From JABFRZ01 sp964631945 (GTDB lineage: Bacteria; Planctomycetota; UBA1135; GCA-002686595), in the NCBI GenBank assembly GCA_964631945.1, contig CAZWAY010000008.1:40961-104960 (forward strand): a stretch of 64,000 nucleotides of DNA. Direction: 5' to 3'. The stretch's first letter is position 1, and each line of letters begins with the position of its first letter. Made by a program: the position numbers and the translations under genes. Below the pieces are notes generated by a model. The model was not told the DNA's origin. It made no database searches and worked only from the letters and a program-made list of their open reading frames with translations. Below are positions 44,120 to 53,649 of the stretch, piece after piece.

Positions 44120-44333
44120 GGCGTGACCGTAGGGTCCGGGAGGGTCGCTGGCCAGTCCCGTTGGACTCGCGTCGTCTTTCGAGCGATCCGGCGCCCGGAC
44201 TCCAGCCCGGCCCGGATCGTGGGGCCGGAGCGGTCGAGCGCCCCGCCGGCGTCATCACGCGCAGGGCGCGCGGGCCGGACTTCTTTCGGCACGCGCGCTT
44301 GCCGTTCGTGCGCGCAGCGGGAACGATGGGCCC

Positions 44334-44891
44334 ATGAGAGCACTCCTGCTCGCGGCCTGCGCGCTGACCGGTGCCTGCGCGGCGCCGCGCCCCTACGGCA
44401 GGGGCGTCGACGTGCAGGCGCTCTTCTCGGGCGGCTACCGGGCGCTCGAGCACGACCGGTTCGCCGACCTCGACGGGCATCCGGTCTACGCTTTCGAGCT
44501 CGCCACGCGCGAGAACACCAGCGGCTGGGGCTACGAGGTCGGCGCCTCCTACGCCGTCGAGCGGGCCGGAGGCGCGCGCGAGCATCGCGCCGAGTTCGAC
44601 GAGCTCTCGCTCGGCCTGCGGCGCAGCTGGCAGCCGGAGGGCAGCTCGGCGCGCCCCTATCTGGGCTTCGGTGGGGCCCGCACCGTGGTCCAGCACCGCC
44701 TGCACGACCCGGGCTCCACCTTCGAGGACCGCGGTGGCGCCGCCTACCTGCACGGCGGCGTGCTGTGGGACCTCGGCAGCTATGCCTTCGACCGCGGCAC
44801 CGAGGTGCTGGTCGGCGTGGACCTGCGCGCCCAGGCGGGCGACGACGCGGACTACGTGGCGCTCGCGCTGGTGATCGGCTTCGGCCAGTAG
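44334..44891 (+). CDS. Small outer-membrane lipoprotein, barrel-like
   Basis: This 185-residue protein starts MRALLLAACALTGACAAP. Cys15 in LTGAC fits a lipobox, so it is probably lipidated and sorted to the outer membrane. The remainder is rich in aromatic/alternating strands (YAFELATREN, WGYEVGASYAVE, ARPYLGFGGARTVVQ, YVALALVIGFGQ) with a terminal aromatic-rich strand, as in small eight-stranded barrels. No family name can be given. The lipobox in a barrel-type protein is unusual. The gene is flanked by 214 bp upstream with no gene other than a likely promoter, and it converges on the DUF1569 gene. Confidence 0.65.
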   Translation: MRALLLAACALTGACAAPRPYGRGVDVQALFSGGYRALEHDRFADLDGHPVYAFELATRENTSGWGYEVGASYAVERAGGAREHRAEFDELSLGLRRSWQPEGSSARPYLGFGGARTVVQHRLHDPGSTFEDRGGAAYLHGGVLWDLGSYAFDRGTEVLVGVDLRAQAGDDADYVALALVIGFGQ

Positions 44892-44939
44892 GCCTGGCGC
44901 GGTCGCGCAGGCCCGGTCTCTCCTGAGCCTCCGTTCGGA

Positions 44940-45389
44940 CTACACCCCGAACTGGCGCAGGTGGTGGTCGAGGTGCTTCCACTGCAGCGCCTCCCACTGT
45001 TCCACGCTCAGCGGGCCGAAGAACGGGTGCGGCTTCTTCGTGATGCCGGCCGCGCCGCCGCTCTGGAAGCGCTGCAGCAGCGCGATCAGGTTGGCCTTCT
45101 CGATCGCGAAGTCCCGTTCGTCCTGGACCCGGAACTCCGGGGCGGTCGGCATGTCGCGTCCGAAGGGCTTCGGGCCGACCAGCATGCGCCGGGCGAGGCG
45201 CCCGAACAGGAGCCCGATCAGGCCGCGCCGCAGCACGAGCTCGCCGCTCGCGACCCGCAGCGGCACCTGGGTGTGCGCCAGCATCTGCGCCACCGTCATC
45301 TTGCCCCACAGCGCGCGCGAGTCCGGCCGCAGGCGGTGGATGCGTTGCAGCACCTCGTTGGAGTCGGCGGCGTCCAGCAGCGTCTTCAT
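44940..45389 (-). CDS. DUF1569-family (DinB-like fold) protein
   Basis: This 149-residue protein matches the DUF1569/DinB-superfamily pattern: WGKMTVAQMLAHTQ near residue 30 carries the first His, ITKKPHPFFGPLSVEQW lies in the middle and HLDHHLRQFG at the C-terminus supplies further His ligands. Such four-helix bundles bind a divalent metal and often use small thiols. The function is not known. The ATG at 45389 overlaps by 4 bp (ATGA) the stop of the O-methyltransferase gene, so both are translated together. Confidence 0.85.
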   Translation of the reverse strand: MKTLLDAADSNEVLQRIHRLRPDSRALWGKMTVAQMLAHTQVPLRVASGELVLRRGLIGLLFGRLARRMLVGPKPFGRDMPTAPEFRVQDERDFAIEKANLIALLQRFQSGGAAGITKKPHPFFGPLSVEQWEALQWKHLDHHLRQFGV

Positions 45390-46069
45390 CGTGGTTCTCC
45401 GCGCGTTCCTCGGCGCTTGCGCGCCAGCAGCAGTCCGTCGCCGATCGGCAGCAGCGCCGGATCGACGCGTTCGTCCGCGAACACCTGCTCGGTCAAGGCG
45501 CGCACGTGGCGCGCGGTCGCGTCGCGCGGCGCGAGCACGTCGCCGCCCAGGAAGGCGTTGTCGATCGCGACCACGCCGCCGCCACGCAGCAGCGTCAGGC
45601 ACTGCTCGTAGTAGGCGGCCTGGCCCTCCTTGTCGGCGTCCAGGAAGGCGAAGTCGAAGCGCCCGGCGTGGCCGTCGGCGATCAGGCGCGCCAGCGTCTC
45701 CGCGCCCGGGCCGAGGCGCAGCTCGATGCGCTCGGCGAGCCCGGCGCGTTCCCAGAAGCGCCGCGCGATCGCGGTCCACTCCGCCGACACGTCACAGGCG
45801 ATCAGGCGTCCGTGGGCCGGCAGCTCGCGCGCCACGCACAGCGCGCTGTAGCCCGTGAACACGCCCACCTCGAGGCACCGCTCGGCCGCCAGCGTGCGCA
45901 CGAGCTGGCGCATGTACAGCCCCTGCTCCACGGAGATCTGCATGCGCGCCATGGGCAGCTCGGCCGTGGCCGCGCGCAACTCGGCCAGCAGCGGCTCCTC
46001 GCGCCGCGCCGCCAGCTCGTGCAGGTAGTCCGCCAGGCGCGGATCGAGCGAGTCGCTGCGGGTGGACAT
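45386..46069 (-). CDS. Class I SAM-dependent O-methyltransferase (CCoAOMT-like)
   Basis: This 227-residue methyltransferase of the catechol/caffeoyl-CoA O-methyltransferase group has the SAM motif CLEVGVFTGYSAL (about 65-77). Metal-binding Asp lies in FAFLDADKEGQ, and IDNAFLGGDVL completes the metal site. It would methylate a vicinal hydroxyl of a small aromatic or related acceptor in a Mg-dependent manner. It is coupled to the DUF1569 gene by a 4-bp overlap and lies 79 bp past the stop of the glycogen fusion gene, on the same strand. The substrate is unknown. Confidence 0.9.
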   Translation of the reverse strand: MSTRSDSLDPRLADYLHELAARREEPLLAELRAATAELPMARMQISVEQGLYMRQLVRTLAAERCLEVGVFTGYSALCVARELPAHGRLIACDVSAEWTAIARRFWERAGLAERIELRLGPGAETLARLIADGHAGRFDFAFLDADKEGQAAYYEQCLTLLRGGGVVAIDNAFLGGDVLAPRDATARHVRALTEQVFADERVDPALLPIGDGLLLARKRRGTRGEPR

Positions 46070-46148
46070 GGGGGGGCGAGGTGTCGCGCCCCCGGATCCT
46101 ACCCGGCCGCCCCGCGGGCCTTGGAGCCCCGGCCGCGATCCCGGACCC

Positions 46149-49100
46149 TCAGGCCCACAGCACCAGGTCGCGCAGCGAGCCCGCGTACTCGCGCTCGGTG
46201 CGGGCGCGCAGGCGGATGCCGTAGGAGAAGCTGCCCGAGCGGTCCATCACGTGCACGCCCTCGAACACGTGCAGGTTGGCGGCGGTGGTCTGCACGAAGG
46301 TCAGGGCGATGGTCGCGCCGGCGGCGAGCTCGTGCCCGTTGGTGTTGTGGCCGAGGATCAGCTCGACGCGCACGTCGTCGGGCTTGAGCGAGCCCAGGCT
46401 GATCTCGACGCGCACCTCGACCGGGTCGCCCACGTGCAGGCTGGTCAGCTCGCCGACCTGGGCCGAGCGGATGTGGATCTCGCCGAAGCCCTTGCGGATG
46501 CGCTGGTTCTCCTGCACCAGCATCTTGAGCTTCCAGCGCTTGTTGCGCGTGAGCTCGTCGAAGCCGGCGCTGAGCGGGCCGTAGGCCTTGTCGTAGTACT
46601 CGCGCACCATGCGGTGCGTGTTGAAGCGCAGCGGCACGACCGCCAGGCAGCGCTGCACGTGTTCGAGCCAGCGCGTGGGCAGGCCCTCGGCATCGCGCTC
46701 GTAGTAGGCCGGCACGACCTCTTCCTCGAGCGTGCGGTAGATCTGGTTGGCGTCGAACTGGTCCAGCAGGGCCTGGTCCTTGTACTCGCTGCCGCCGATC
46801 AGCCAGCCGTTCTCGCCGTCGAAGGCCTCGGGCCACCAGCCGTCGCCGATCGACAGGTTCAGCGCGCCGTTGGCGGCCGCCTTCATGCCCGAGGTGCCGC
46901 TGGCCTCGAGCCAGCGGATGGGCGTGTTCAGCCACACGTCGACGCCCTGCACCAGCGCGCGTGCCAGGTTCACGTCGTAGTCCTCGAGGAAGTAGACCTT
47001 GCCCTGGAACTCCTCGCGCCGCGAGAGCTCGAACACGCGCTTCACCAGGTCCTTGCCCAGGCCGTCGTTCGGGTGCGCCTTGCCGGCGAAGACGATGCGC
47101 ACGGGCCGGGCCGGGTCGGACAGGAGGCGCGCCAGGCGCGCGGGATCCTGGAACAGCAGCGCGGCGCGCTTGTAGGGCGCGAAGCGGCGCGCGAAGCCGA
47201 GCCACAGCGCCTCCGGCTCCAGCCCGTCGTGCAGCTTGGCGAGCAGCGCGGGCGAGTCGCCGCGCTCCACGAAGGTGCGCGAGAGGCGGGTCTTCATCTC
47301 GGCCAGCATGTGGCGGCGCAGCTCGAGCTTGGCCACGCGCAGCGCCAGCAGCTGGCGCTGCGAGAGCGGACGCGCGAAGTCCTCGGGCTCGAGCGGGCGC
47401 CCGCTCACGCCCAGGGCCGCGGCCACCGCGGGGCTGGTCCAGGTGGCGAGGTGCACGCCGTTGACGATCGCGTCGACCGGGACCTCGCTCTCGAGCAGCC
47501 CCGGCCACAGCGGGCGCAGGAGCTTCTTGGAGGCCACGCCGTGCATGGCGCTGACGCCGTTCGCGAAGGACGCGAAGTTGAGCGCCAGGTAGGTCATGTT
47601 GAAGGCGCCCTTCTCGCCGTCGGCCTGCCCCAGCGCCATGAAGCGCTCCCAGGGCACGCCCACCCAGCTCTCGACGTCCGAGAAGTAGCGCCGCATCAGG
47701 TCCTCGCCGAAGCGGTCGTGGCCGGCGGGCACGGGCGTGTGCGTGGTGAAGATCGTGGTGGCGCGCACGAACTCGCGCGCCTCGTCGAAGGTCAGGCCCT
47801 CCTCGTGCGCCAGGCGCCCGACGCGCTCCAGCGTCAGGAAGGCCGCGTGACCCTCGTTCATGTGGAACACCGCCGGGCGGATGCCGAGGTGTCCCAGCAG
47901 GCGCTTGCCACCGCGCCCGAGCACGATCTCCTGCAACAGGCGCGTCTCCTCGTTGCCACCGTAGAGGTTGCGCGTGATGTCGCGATCCTCGGGGCGGTTC
48001 TCGGGGCGGTTCGTGTCCAGCAGGTACAGCTGCACGCGTCCGACACGCACGCGCCAGGCCTGCACCTGGACCGTGCGGCCGGGCAGCGGCAGCTCGATCG
48101 TGAGCGCGTTGCCGGAGTCGTCCTTGATGGACTCGAGCGCCAGGAAGCGCGGGTCGTTCTCGACGTCCACCGCCAGCTGCTCGCCGCCGGGGCCGATGCG
48201 CTGGCTGGTGTAGCCCATGCGGTAGAACAGGCCCACGGCCACCAGCGGCAGGTTCAGGTCGCTGGCGGACTTGAGGTGGTCGCCGGCCAGCACGCCCAGG
48301 CCGCCGCTGTAGATGCGCAGCGATTCGTGGATGCCGTACTCGGCGCAGAAATAGGCCACCGGATGCTCGGGCGTGGGCGGCGCGTTGCCGGCCTCGGGCG
48401 CGCCGCCGGCCGGCCAGCGCGCGGCCTCGAAGGGCGCGCTCACGTAGGCGTCGAAGCGCTCCAGCGTGCGCTTCAGGCGCGCGACGTAGCTCGCGTCCGC
48501 CGCACGGGCCTTGACGTCCTCGGGATAGACGCGCTGCAGGAAGGTGACCGGGTTGTGGCCACAGGCCTCCCACGAGCGCGGCGAGAGCTCCTCGAACAGC
48601 GCGCTGGCCTCCGGATCCCAGCTCCACCACAGGTTGCGCGAGAGCCGCAGCAGCCCGCGCAGCGCCTCGGGCAGCGTGGCCGAGACGTCGAACTGGAACA
48701 GGTGCGGGCGCTTGCCCTCGGGCGTGGGCTTGACGGTCAGCGGTTGCTTGGGCCGGCGCGTCTGCAGCACCCCGGCCTCCAGCCGCTTCTGCACGCACTC
48801 GAGCGCGTTGCGGTAGGCCTCGTCGTAGCGCGGCAGGAACTGGCTCCAGGTCGAGCGCTGGGCCGTCTCGCGGCAGATGCCCTCGAGCTCGCGCGCGCTC
48901 TTCGGCTGCGTCAGGTGCCGCTCGATCTCGCCGGCCAGCTTCTCGACCACGTCCTCGTAGCGCACGTGCACGCGCTCCAGCACGGTGACGCCCTGCTCCG
49001 TCCCCAGCCCGGCGCCCTTGGCCCAGCGCCCGAAGCCGGCGTAGTCGCTGGTCACCGTGGGCACGCCCACCGCCAGGCTCTCCTGCGGCGTGTAGCCCCA

Positions 49101-50396
49101 GGGCTCGTAGTAGGAGGGGAAGCAGGTCAGGTCGAAGGCGCGCAGCACGGCCTGGTAGGGCAGGTTCCACAGCCCGTCGCCGGGGCCGAGGTAGATCGGG
49201 ACCTGGATCACGCGCACGCGCGCGTCGCTGGCGTTGGCCAGGCCCAGGCGCGCGCAGTGCTCGTGCACGGCGTCGTGCTCGGTGTCGAACAGGTTGTGGG
49301 TCGAGAGCCCCAGCGGACCCTCGATCTCGTCCAGCGGCCGGTCCTTGCGCTCGAGGTACTCGCTGCGCACGCCCGAGTTGCCGGCCGGCACCAGCACGAA
49401 CAGCACGATGCGTCGGCCCGGCTTGCGCTCGAGGCGCGCGCAGGCGTCCAGCAGGATGTCGATGCCCTTGTTGTGGAACTCGTAGCGGCCCGAGATCGCC
49501 AGCAGGGCCGCGTCGTTCACGTCCTCGCCGAAGAAGCGCGAGGCCGTGTCCAGCAGCAGGCGCCGCGCCTCCTCGCGCTTGGTCGGGCCGGCCAGCTCGT
49601 CCACCACGGACACGTCCAGGCCGTTGGTGGTCAGCGGGGCGGGCGCGCGCCCGAGCAGCAGCACCGCCTCCTTGGAGGTGATCTCGCTGACGGTGGTGAA
49701 CACGTCCGCCTCGCGCGAGGCCACGCTCTCCAGCGAGTGCTTGGCGACCACGTTGTGTTGCTTGGCCAGGCCCTCGGGCGTCTGCTCGCCCAGACCGTCG
49801 TCGGGCGACTGGCCGTTGGAGGACAGCGTGCGTCCCAGCACGGTGGCGTGGGTCGTGAAGACCGTGCCCACGCTGGGCACCTTCTTCTTCAGGTACAAGA
49901 GGGCCGAGGCCGTCATCCACTCGTGCGCGTTGACCACCGCGCGCTTGTGCTCGGGCGCCAGGTACTCCTCCCACCACTGCTCGATCACCAGCCCGGCGGC
50001 GTGCCCGAACAGCACCGGCTCGACGTAGTCCCAGCCGCCGTGGATCGAGTCGACCTTGAAGTCCTCCCACAGCTTGGTGAGGACGCCGTCCTTCTTCTCG
50101 TACAGCTTCGAGAACTCGATCAGGATCGTGCGCGGCCGCCCGGGGATGCGCCAGCGCCCGACGCGCACGGGGATGCCCATGGCGCGGCAGGAATCGCAGA
50201 AGGCCTGGAAGCCGCGCTCCTCCTCGAACTCGTGGTTCTGGTCGGCGCTGGCCAGCAGCCAGGGTCCCACGGCCACGTAGTCGTCGGCGTGGCGCGCGAC
50301 CAGGCTCTTGGCCTTGGTCGAGACGACGGTGTGGATGCCGCCGACCTTGTTGCAGACTTCCCAGCTGACCTCGAAGAGCGTGTGCGGGCTCGTCAC
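46149..50396 (-). CDS. Glycogen synthase (GT3)-glucan phosphorylase (GT35) fusion
   Basis: This is a 1415-residue fusion. Residues 1-585 are a eukaryote-type GT3 glycogen synthase, with EVCNKVGG near the N-terminus binding the nucleotide sugar and Glu431/Glu439 in YEPWGYTPQES. Residues about 610-730 match the N-terminal domain of short glucan phosphorylases (LLRLSRNLWWSWDPEA). Residues 700-1330 are the GT35 domain, with the PLP lysine in GTSGMKAAANG (Lys1172). One chain thus carries chain-elongating and phosphorolytic activities. The GTG at 50396 has an AAAAGGA site (minus strand, 50404-50410). A TTG at 50429 is an alternative. Similar fusions are known in some Bacteroidota and related bacteria. 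Genes for GH57, GT4 and glgC lie upstream. Confidence 0.92.
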   Translation of the reverse strand: MTSPHTLFEVSWEVCNKVGGIHTVVSTKAKSLVARHADDYVAVGPWLLASADQNHEFEEERGFQAFCDSCRAMGIPVRVGRWRIPGRPRTILIEFSKLYEKKDGVLTKLWEDFKVDSIHGGWDYVEPVLFGHAAGLVIEQWWEEYLAPEHKRAVVNAHEWMTASALLYLKKKVPSVGTVFTTHATVLGRTLSSNGQSPDDGLGEQTPEGLAKQHNVVAKHSLESVASREADVFTTVSEITSKEAVLLLGRAPAPLTTNGLDVSVVDELAGPTKREEARRLLLDTASRFFGEDVNDAALLAISGRYEFHNKGIDILLDACARLERKPGRRIVLFVLVPAGNSGVRSEYLERKDRPLDEIEGPLGLSTHNLFDTEHDAVHEHCARLGLANASDARVRVIQVPIYLGPGDGLWNLPYQAVLRAFDLTCFPSYYEPWGYTPQESLAVGVPTVTSDYAGFGRWAKGAGLGTEQGVTVLERVHVRYEDVVEKLAGEIERHLTQPKSARELEGICRETAQRSTWSQFLPRYDEAYRNALECVQKRLEAGVLQTRRPKQPLTVKPTPEGKRPHLFQFDVSATLPEALRGLLRLSRNLWWSWDPEASALFEELSPRSWEACGHNPVTFLQRVYPEDVKARAADASYVARLKRTLERFDAYVSAPFEAARWPAGGAPEAGNAPPTPEHPVAYFCAEYGIHESLRIYSGGLGVLAGDHLKSASDLNLPLVAVGLFYRMGYTSQRIGPGGEQLAVDVENDPRFLALESIKDDSGNALTIELPLPGRTVQVQAWRVRVGRVQLYLLDTNRPENRPEDRDITRNLYGGNEETRLLQEIVLGRGGKRLLGHLGIRPAVFHMNEGHAAFLTLERVGRLAHEEGLTFDEAREFVRATTIFTTHTPVPAGHDRFGEDLMRRYFSDVESWVGVPWERFMALGQADGEKGAFNMTYLALNFASFANGVSAMHGVASKKLLRPLWPGLLESEVPVDAIVNGVHLATWTSPAVAAALGVSGRPLEPEDFARPLSQRQLLALRVAKLELRRHMLAEMKTRLSRTFVERGDSPALLAKLHDGLEPEALWLGFARRFAPYKRAALLFQDPARLARLLSDPARPVRIVFAGKAHPNDGLGKDLVKRVFELSRREEFQGKVYFLEDYDVNLARALVQGVDVWLNTPIRWLEASGTSGMKAAANGALNLSIGDGWWPEAFDGENGWLIGGSEYKDQALLDQFDANQIYRTLEEEVVPAYYERDAEGLPTRWLEHVQRCLAVVPLRFNTHRMVREYYDKAYGPLSAGFDELTRNKRWKLKMLVQENQRIRKGFGEIHIRSAQVGELTSLHVGDPVEVRVEISLGSLKPDDVRVELILGHNTNGHELAAGATIALTFVQTTAANLHVFEGVHVMDRSGSFSYGIRLRARTEREYAGSLRDLVLWA

Positions 50397-50587
50397 GGAC
50401 CGGTCCTTTTTTCGCGGTGGGGCATCCAAGGTGGCTCGACGCCGGTCCTAGATCGTCCGGCGTCGGGGCGAAGATGATGGGGGAATCCGGCCAGCAGTCC
50501 TAGCCTGCGCCGGCGCCCGCGCACTTTCGGCCCGAACGGAAGGCTCGCCCCCGGACGAGGAACGGGGATGTCCGTCGTGCGCGCTCC

Positions 50588-51829
50588 TCACGCTCCGGCC
50601 TTCTTGCGCTGCTTCTTCGGGCCGCGGGCGCGCTCGATCCGTCCGGCCAGGTCGTCCAGGACGTGCATGAACAGGATGAACGAGTCGTGCGGCGACTCGT
50701 AGGGCGTGAAGTACTGGTGCACGTCACCGTCCGAGTGCCACTTGGTGCTCATGTAGTAGACGTGGTCCGAGGTCGAGAGCTTGCGCCAGGCCGCCAGGAG
50801 CTCGGGGTGCCCGGCCTCGGCCGCCGCGCGGGCGCTCGGCAGCAGCGCGTACAGGCGCGCGTGGGCCTCCTTCTGCATGTCGTTCTCGAGCCAGGCCGTG
50901 AGGTCGCGCTCCTTGTCGGCCCAGGAGAGCGTCTCGGCGATGTCGAGCTCGGCCACGGGTTCGTGGGCGGCCGCGGCCTCGGCCGGGGTGCGGAACGAGA
51001 AGCGCTCGTCGGCCAGCACGAAGCGCGGCAGGTGGCGCATGAACTCGAAGATGCCGGTGTCGGGGCCCTGGTGCTCGCCGAAGGTCTCGTAGTCCATGAA
51101 CAGGCCCACGAACTCGTCCTCGGGCGCGGCGCGGTGCAGCCACTCGGCATAGCGCTCGGCCAGCAGCGGATACTCGGGCCACTGGCGGTTGCTGAAGCGG
51201 AAGGCGATGTCGTCCGAGAACAGGTAGTCGCGCAGCAGGAGCTTCAGGCGCCGGCAGCCCTTGGCGCGGTAGACGCGGCGCGGACTGCGCCACTCCAGCA
51301 GGCGATCCACGCCCTCGCCCAGCTGCTGGTCGAAGCCCAGCTCCTCGACGGTCTTGGCGATGCGGTTGTCCAGGATCAGCTCGGTGTTGCGGAAGCTGGT
51401 GGGCACCAGCCCGAACAGTTCCTTCAGGCGCCGGCGCTGTTCCTCGACCTGGGCCGCGAACTCGCGCATGTCGCCGCGCGGCTCGCCCACCGAGGCCAGC
51501 GAGTGGTAGCCGGTCTCGCACACGAACTCGACCGCGCCCGTGCGCGCCAGGGCCACGAAGCTGTCGAGCGCCTTCGGGGCCCAGCGCTCGAGCTGCGTGA
51601 TCAGCGTGCCCGAGAGCGCGAAGGCGCAGCGGAAGCGCCCGCCGGTGTCGGCGATGGCCTCGGCCAGGAGCGCGTTCATGGGCAGGTAGCAGCGCTCGGC
51701 CACGCGCTGGACGATCATCTGGTTGAGCGTGTCGTCGAAATACTCGCGGCCCGTGCCCACGTCCTCGAAGCGCAAGCGGTTCAGCCGGTTGGGCTGGTGC
51801 ACCTGGAAGTAGAAGACGACCGCGGTCAT
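50588..51829 (-). CDS. GH57 family glucanohydrolase/amylase
   Basis: This 413-residue GH57 enzyme has the conserved regions in order. FQVHQPNR comes first. GAVEFVCETGYHS (98-110) follows, then RNTELIL with candidate nucleophile Glu150, GLFMDYETFGEHQ with candidate acid/base Asp246, and STKWHSDGDVHQYF. These resemble archaeal and bacterial GH57 alpha-amylases (MJ1611-like) that act on alpha-1,4-glucans. The start overlaps the upstream GT4 stop (ATGA), the frequent bacterial pairing of GT4 glucan synthase and GH57. A lysine-rich tail (PKKQRKKAGA) ends it. The gap of 191 bp before the fusion gene contains no gene. Confidence 0.92.
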   Translation of the reverse strand: MTAVVFYFQVHQPNRLNRLRFEDVGTGREYFDDTLNQMIVQRVAERCYLPMNALLAEAIADTGGRFRCAFALSGTLITQLERWAPKALDSFVALARTGAVEFVCETGYHSLASVGEPRGDMREFAAQVEEQRRRLKELFGLVPTSFRNTELILDNRIAKTVEELGFDQQLGEGVDRLLEWRSPRRVYRAKGCRRLKLLLRDYLFSDDIAFRFSNRQWPEYPLLAERYAEWLHRAAPEDEFVGLFMDYETFGEHQGPDTGIFEFMRHLPRFVLADERFSFRTPAEAAAAHEPVAELDIAETLSWADKERDLTAWLENDMQKEAHARLYALLPSARAAAEAGHPELLAAWRKLSTSDHVYYMSTKWHSDGDVHQYFTPYESPHDSFILFMHVLDDLAGRIERARGPKKQRKKAGA

Positions 51830-53412
51830 GGCGCCGCGGCGACCAGTTCGTCGTAGATGCCGCGCAGCGCGCGCGCCGGGCGGTCCCAGCGCACCTTCTT
51901 GACCTCGCGCAGACCCGCGGCCGAGAGCTGGCGCCGCAGCGCGGGGCGCTCCAGCAGGGCCACGATCTTGTCGGCCAGCGCGCCCTCGTCGTCGGGCGCG
52001 AAGCGCAGCACGCTGCGCACGACCTCGGTCACGCCCGCACCGTCCGGCACGATGGTGGGCACGCCCAGCGACAGGGCCTCGAGCGCGCTGATCCCGAAGG
52101 GCTCGCTGCTCGAGGACAGCACGTACACGTCGGCCCCGGCGTACGTCCGCGCCAGCTCCTCGCCGGCCACGAAGCCGGTGAAGGTCACCTGCTGGCCGAG
52201 CTCGAGCTCGTCCGCCAGCGCGACCAGCTCGGGATACAGCTCGCCCTCGCCCGCCAGCACGAAGCGCGCCCGCGGGCTGCGCGCGTGCACGCGCGCGGCC
52301 GCGCGCAGGAAGACGTCCGGACTCTTCTGCTCGCTCAGGCGCCCGAGGTACAGCACGACCGGCGCGGCGCGCTCGCCGGGCTCGGCGGCGTCGTCGGCGC
52401 GCGCGAGTGGCGCCAGCGGCGCGTAGGCGTTGTGCAGCACGCGCACCTTGGCGTACTCGAGCGCGTGGTGCGCACGCAGCGTGCGCGCGCTCGACTCCGA
52501 GACGCACAGCACGCGCTCGGCCGCGTCCAGCGCGGCCTGCTCGATCGCGCGCACGTCACGCGCGGCCAGCGGGCCGCGGCGCTCGGCCTCCGAGGAGTGG
52601 AAGTGCACCACCAGCGGCTTGTGGGTGTGCTCCTTCAGCAGCAGCGCGGCCGGGAAGGTCATCCAGTCGTGGGCGTGGATCACGTCGAAGCTCTCGCGCT
52701 GGGCCAGCGCCAGCGCGGCGCGCGCGTAGCGCTCGACCTCGGCCAGGAGCGTCTGCCCGTAGGGCGGGACCGCGACCTCGCGCAGGGCCAGGGCCGGCGG
52801 CGGGGCGGTGCGGGTCGCCACCGGCGCGCGCGCCTCCAGGGGCTCGGGCCGGGCCCGGCGCGCGCCCGTGCGCAGCGCGCGCGCACTCGGCGCGGGGGGT
52901 GCGGCCGGGGCCGAGGCGGGGCCGCGGATGCGCGCGAGCAGCGCGCGCACGACCTCGACGTAGTCGGCCTGCGACAGGTAGGGCCGCAGCGGGCTGTCGA
53001 TCGCCAGCAGGCGCAGGACTTCGGCCGGCGCGGGCAGGGTCGGCTCGGAGCGCGTCGGCGTGGGCGGCGTGGGGAGCGCGGCGGGCAGCTCGGCGTGGAG
53101 CTCGGCCTGCGGTTCGTGGCCCCCGGCCAGGTCGTGGAGCTCTGCGGGCGGTGTGCGCGGAGGCGCGTCCCGCGCGGGTGCCGCGGCGTCCCGCGCGGCG
53201 ACCTGCGGCGCGCCCAGGTCGGCCGCATCGCCCGCGCGCAGCTCGACGCTCTCCGGCTCCTCGTCGCCGCGCAGGCGCGGCAGCACGAACACGACCTCGC
53301 AGCGCAGCGGCTCGCTCGCACGCACCAGCGCGTTCGCCAGGCCCTGGCACGCGCTGCCCACGCCGCCCGAGAGGCGCGGCGAGAAATCCCAGCCGAGCAT
53401 CAGGACGCGCAT
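51826..53412 (-). CDS. GT4 glycosyltransferase, glycogen-synthase-like, with low-complexity insertion
   Basis: This 528-residue GT-B enzyme resembles bacterial glucan-synthesising GT4/GT5 proteins. The N-terminal loop GWDFSPRLSGGVGSACQGL binds the nucleotide sugar. IHAHDWMTFPA is typical of glycogen synthase-like GT4. The C-terminal ESSEPFGISALEALSLG-type region (SSSSEPFGISALEALSLG) bears the two glutamates. Between residues 50-130 and 163-208 it has Ala/Pro-rich, probably disordered insertions around a short conserved helical piece (SPLRPYLSQADYV). It is the first gene of the operon and diverges from glgC with a shared 237-bp upstream region, which suggests joint control of glucan synthesis. 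Confidence 0.9.
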   Translation of the reverse strand: MRVLMLGWDFSPRLSGGVGSACQGLANALVRASEPLRCEVVFVLPRLRGDEEPESVELRAGDAADLGAPQVAARDAAAPARDAPPRTPPAELHDLAGGHEPQAELHAELPAALPTPPTPTRSEPTLPAPAEVLRLLAIDSPLRPYLSQADYVEVVRALLARIRGPASAPAAPPAPSARALRTGARRARPEPLEARAPVATRTAPPPALALREVAVPPYGQTLLAEVERYARAALALAQRESFDVIHAHDWMTFPAALLLKEHTHKPLVVHFHSSEAERRGPLAARDVRAIEQAALDAAERVLCVSESSARTLRAHHALEYAKVRVLHNAYAPLAPLARADDAAEPGERAAPVVLYLGRLSEQKSPDVFLRAAARVHARSPRARFVLAGEGELYPELVALADELELGQQVTFTGFVAGEELARTYAGADVYVLSSSSEPFGISALEALSLGVPTIVPDGAGVTEVVRSVLRFAPDDEGALADKIVALLERPALRRQLSAAGLREVKKVRWDRPARALRGIYDELVAAAP

Positions 53413-53649
53413 CGCGGTTCCGTGGGGAGGGCGTCGCGAGCGACGTCGTGGGAGGCGGTCGGCGAGGCCATGCGCGGCGCTCGACGGCGCGCGCCGCGCC
53501 CAAGGTAGACGGCGCGCGTGGCGCTCGACAAGCACGCCGAGGGGTATCCAGGACGATTCTCGAACGGCATCCTAGGGGCTCCGCGTGTCGATCGTCCCGA
53601 ATCCACGTTTCGGCTCGAGAGCCACGCACGGACCGAGAGGATCCGACGC
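53413..53649. promoter_or_regulatory. Divergent control region between GT4-GH57 operon and glgC
   Basis: These 237 bp without a convincing gene separate the two start codons. An AGAGGA site at 53636-53641 serves glgC. Both glycogen operons probably start here. No clear operator repeats were seen. Confidence 0.5.
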
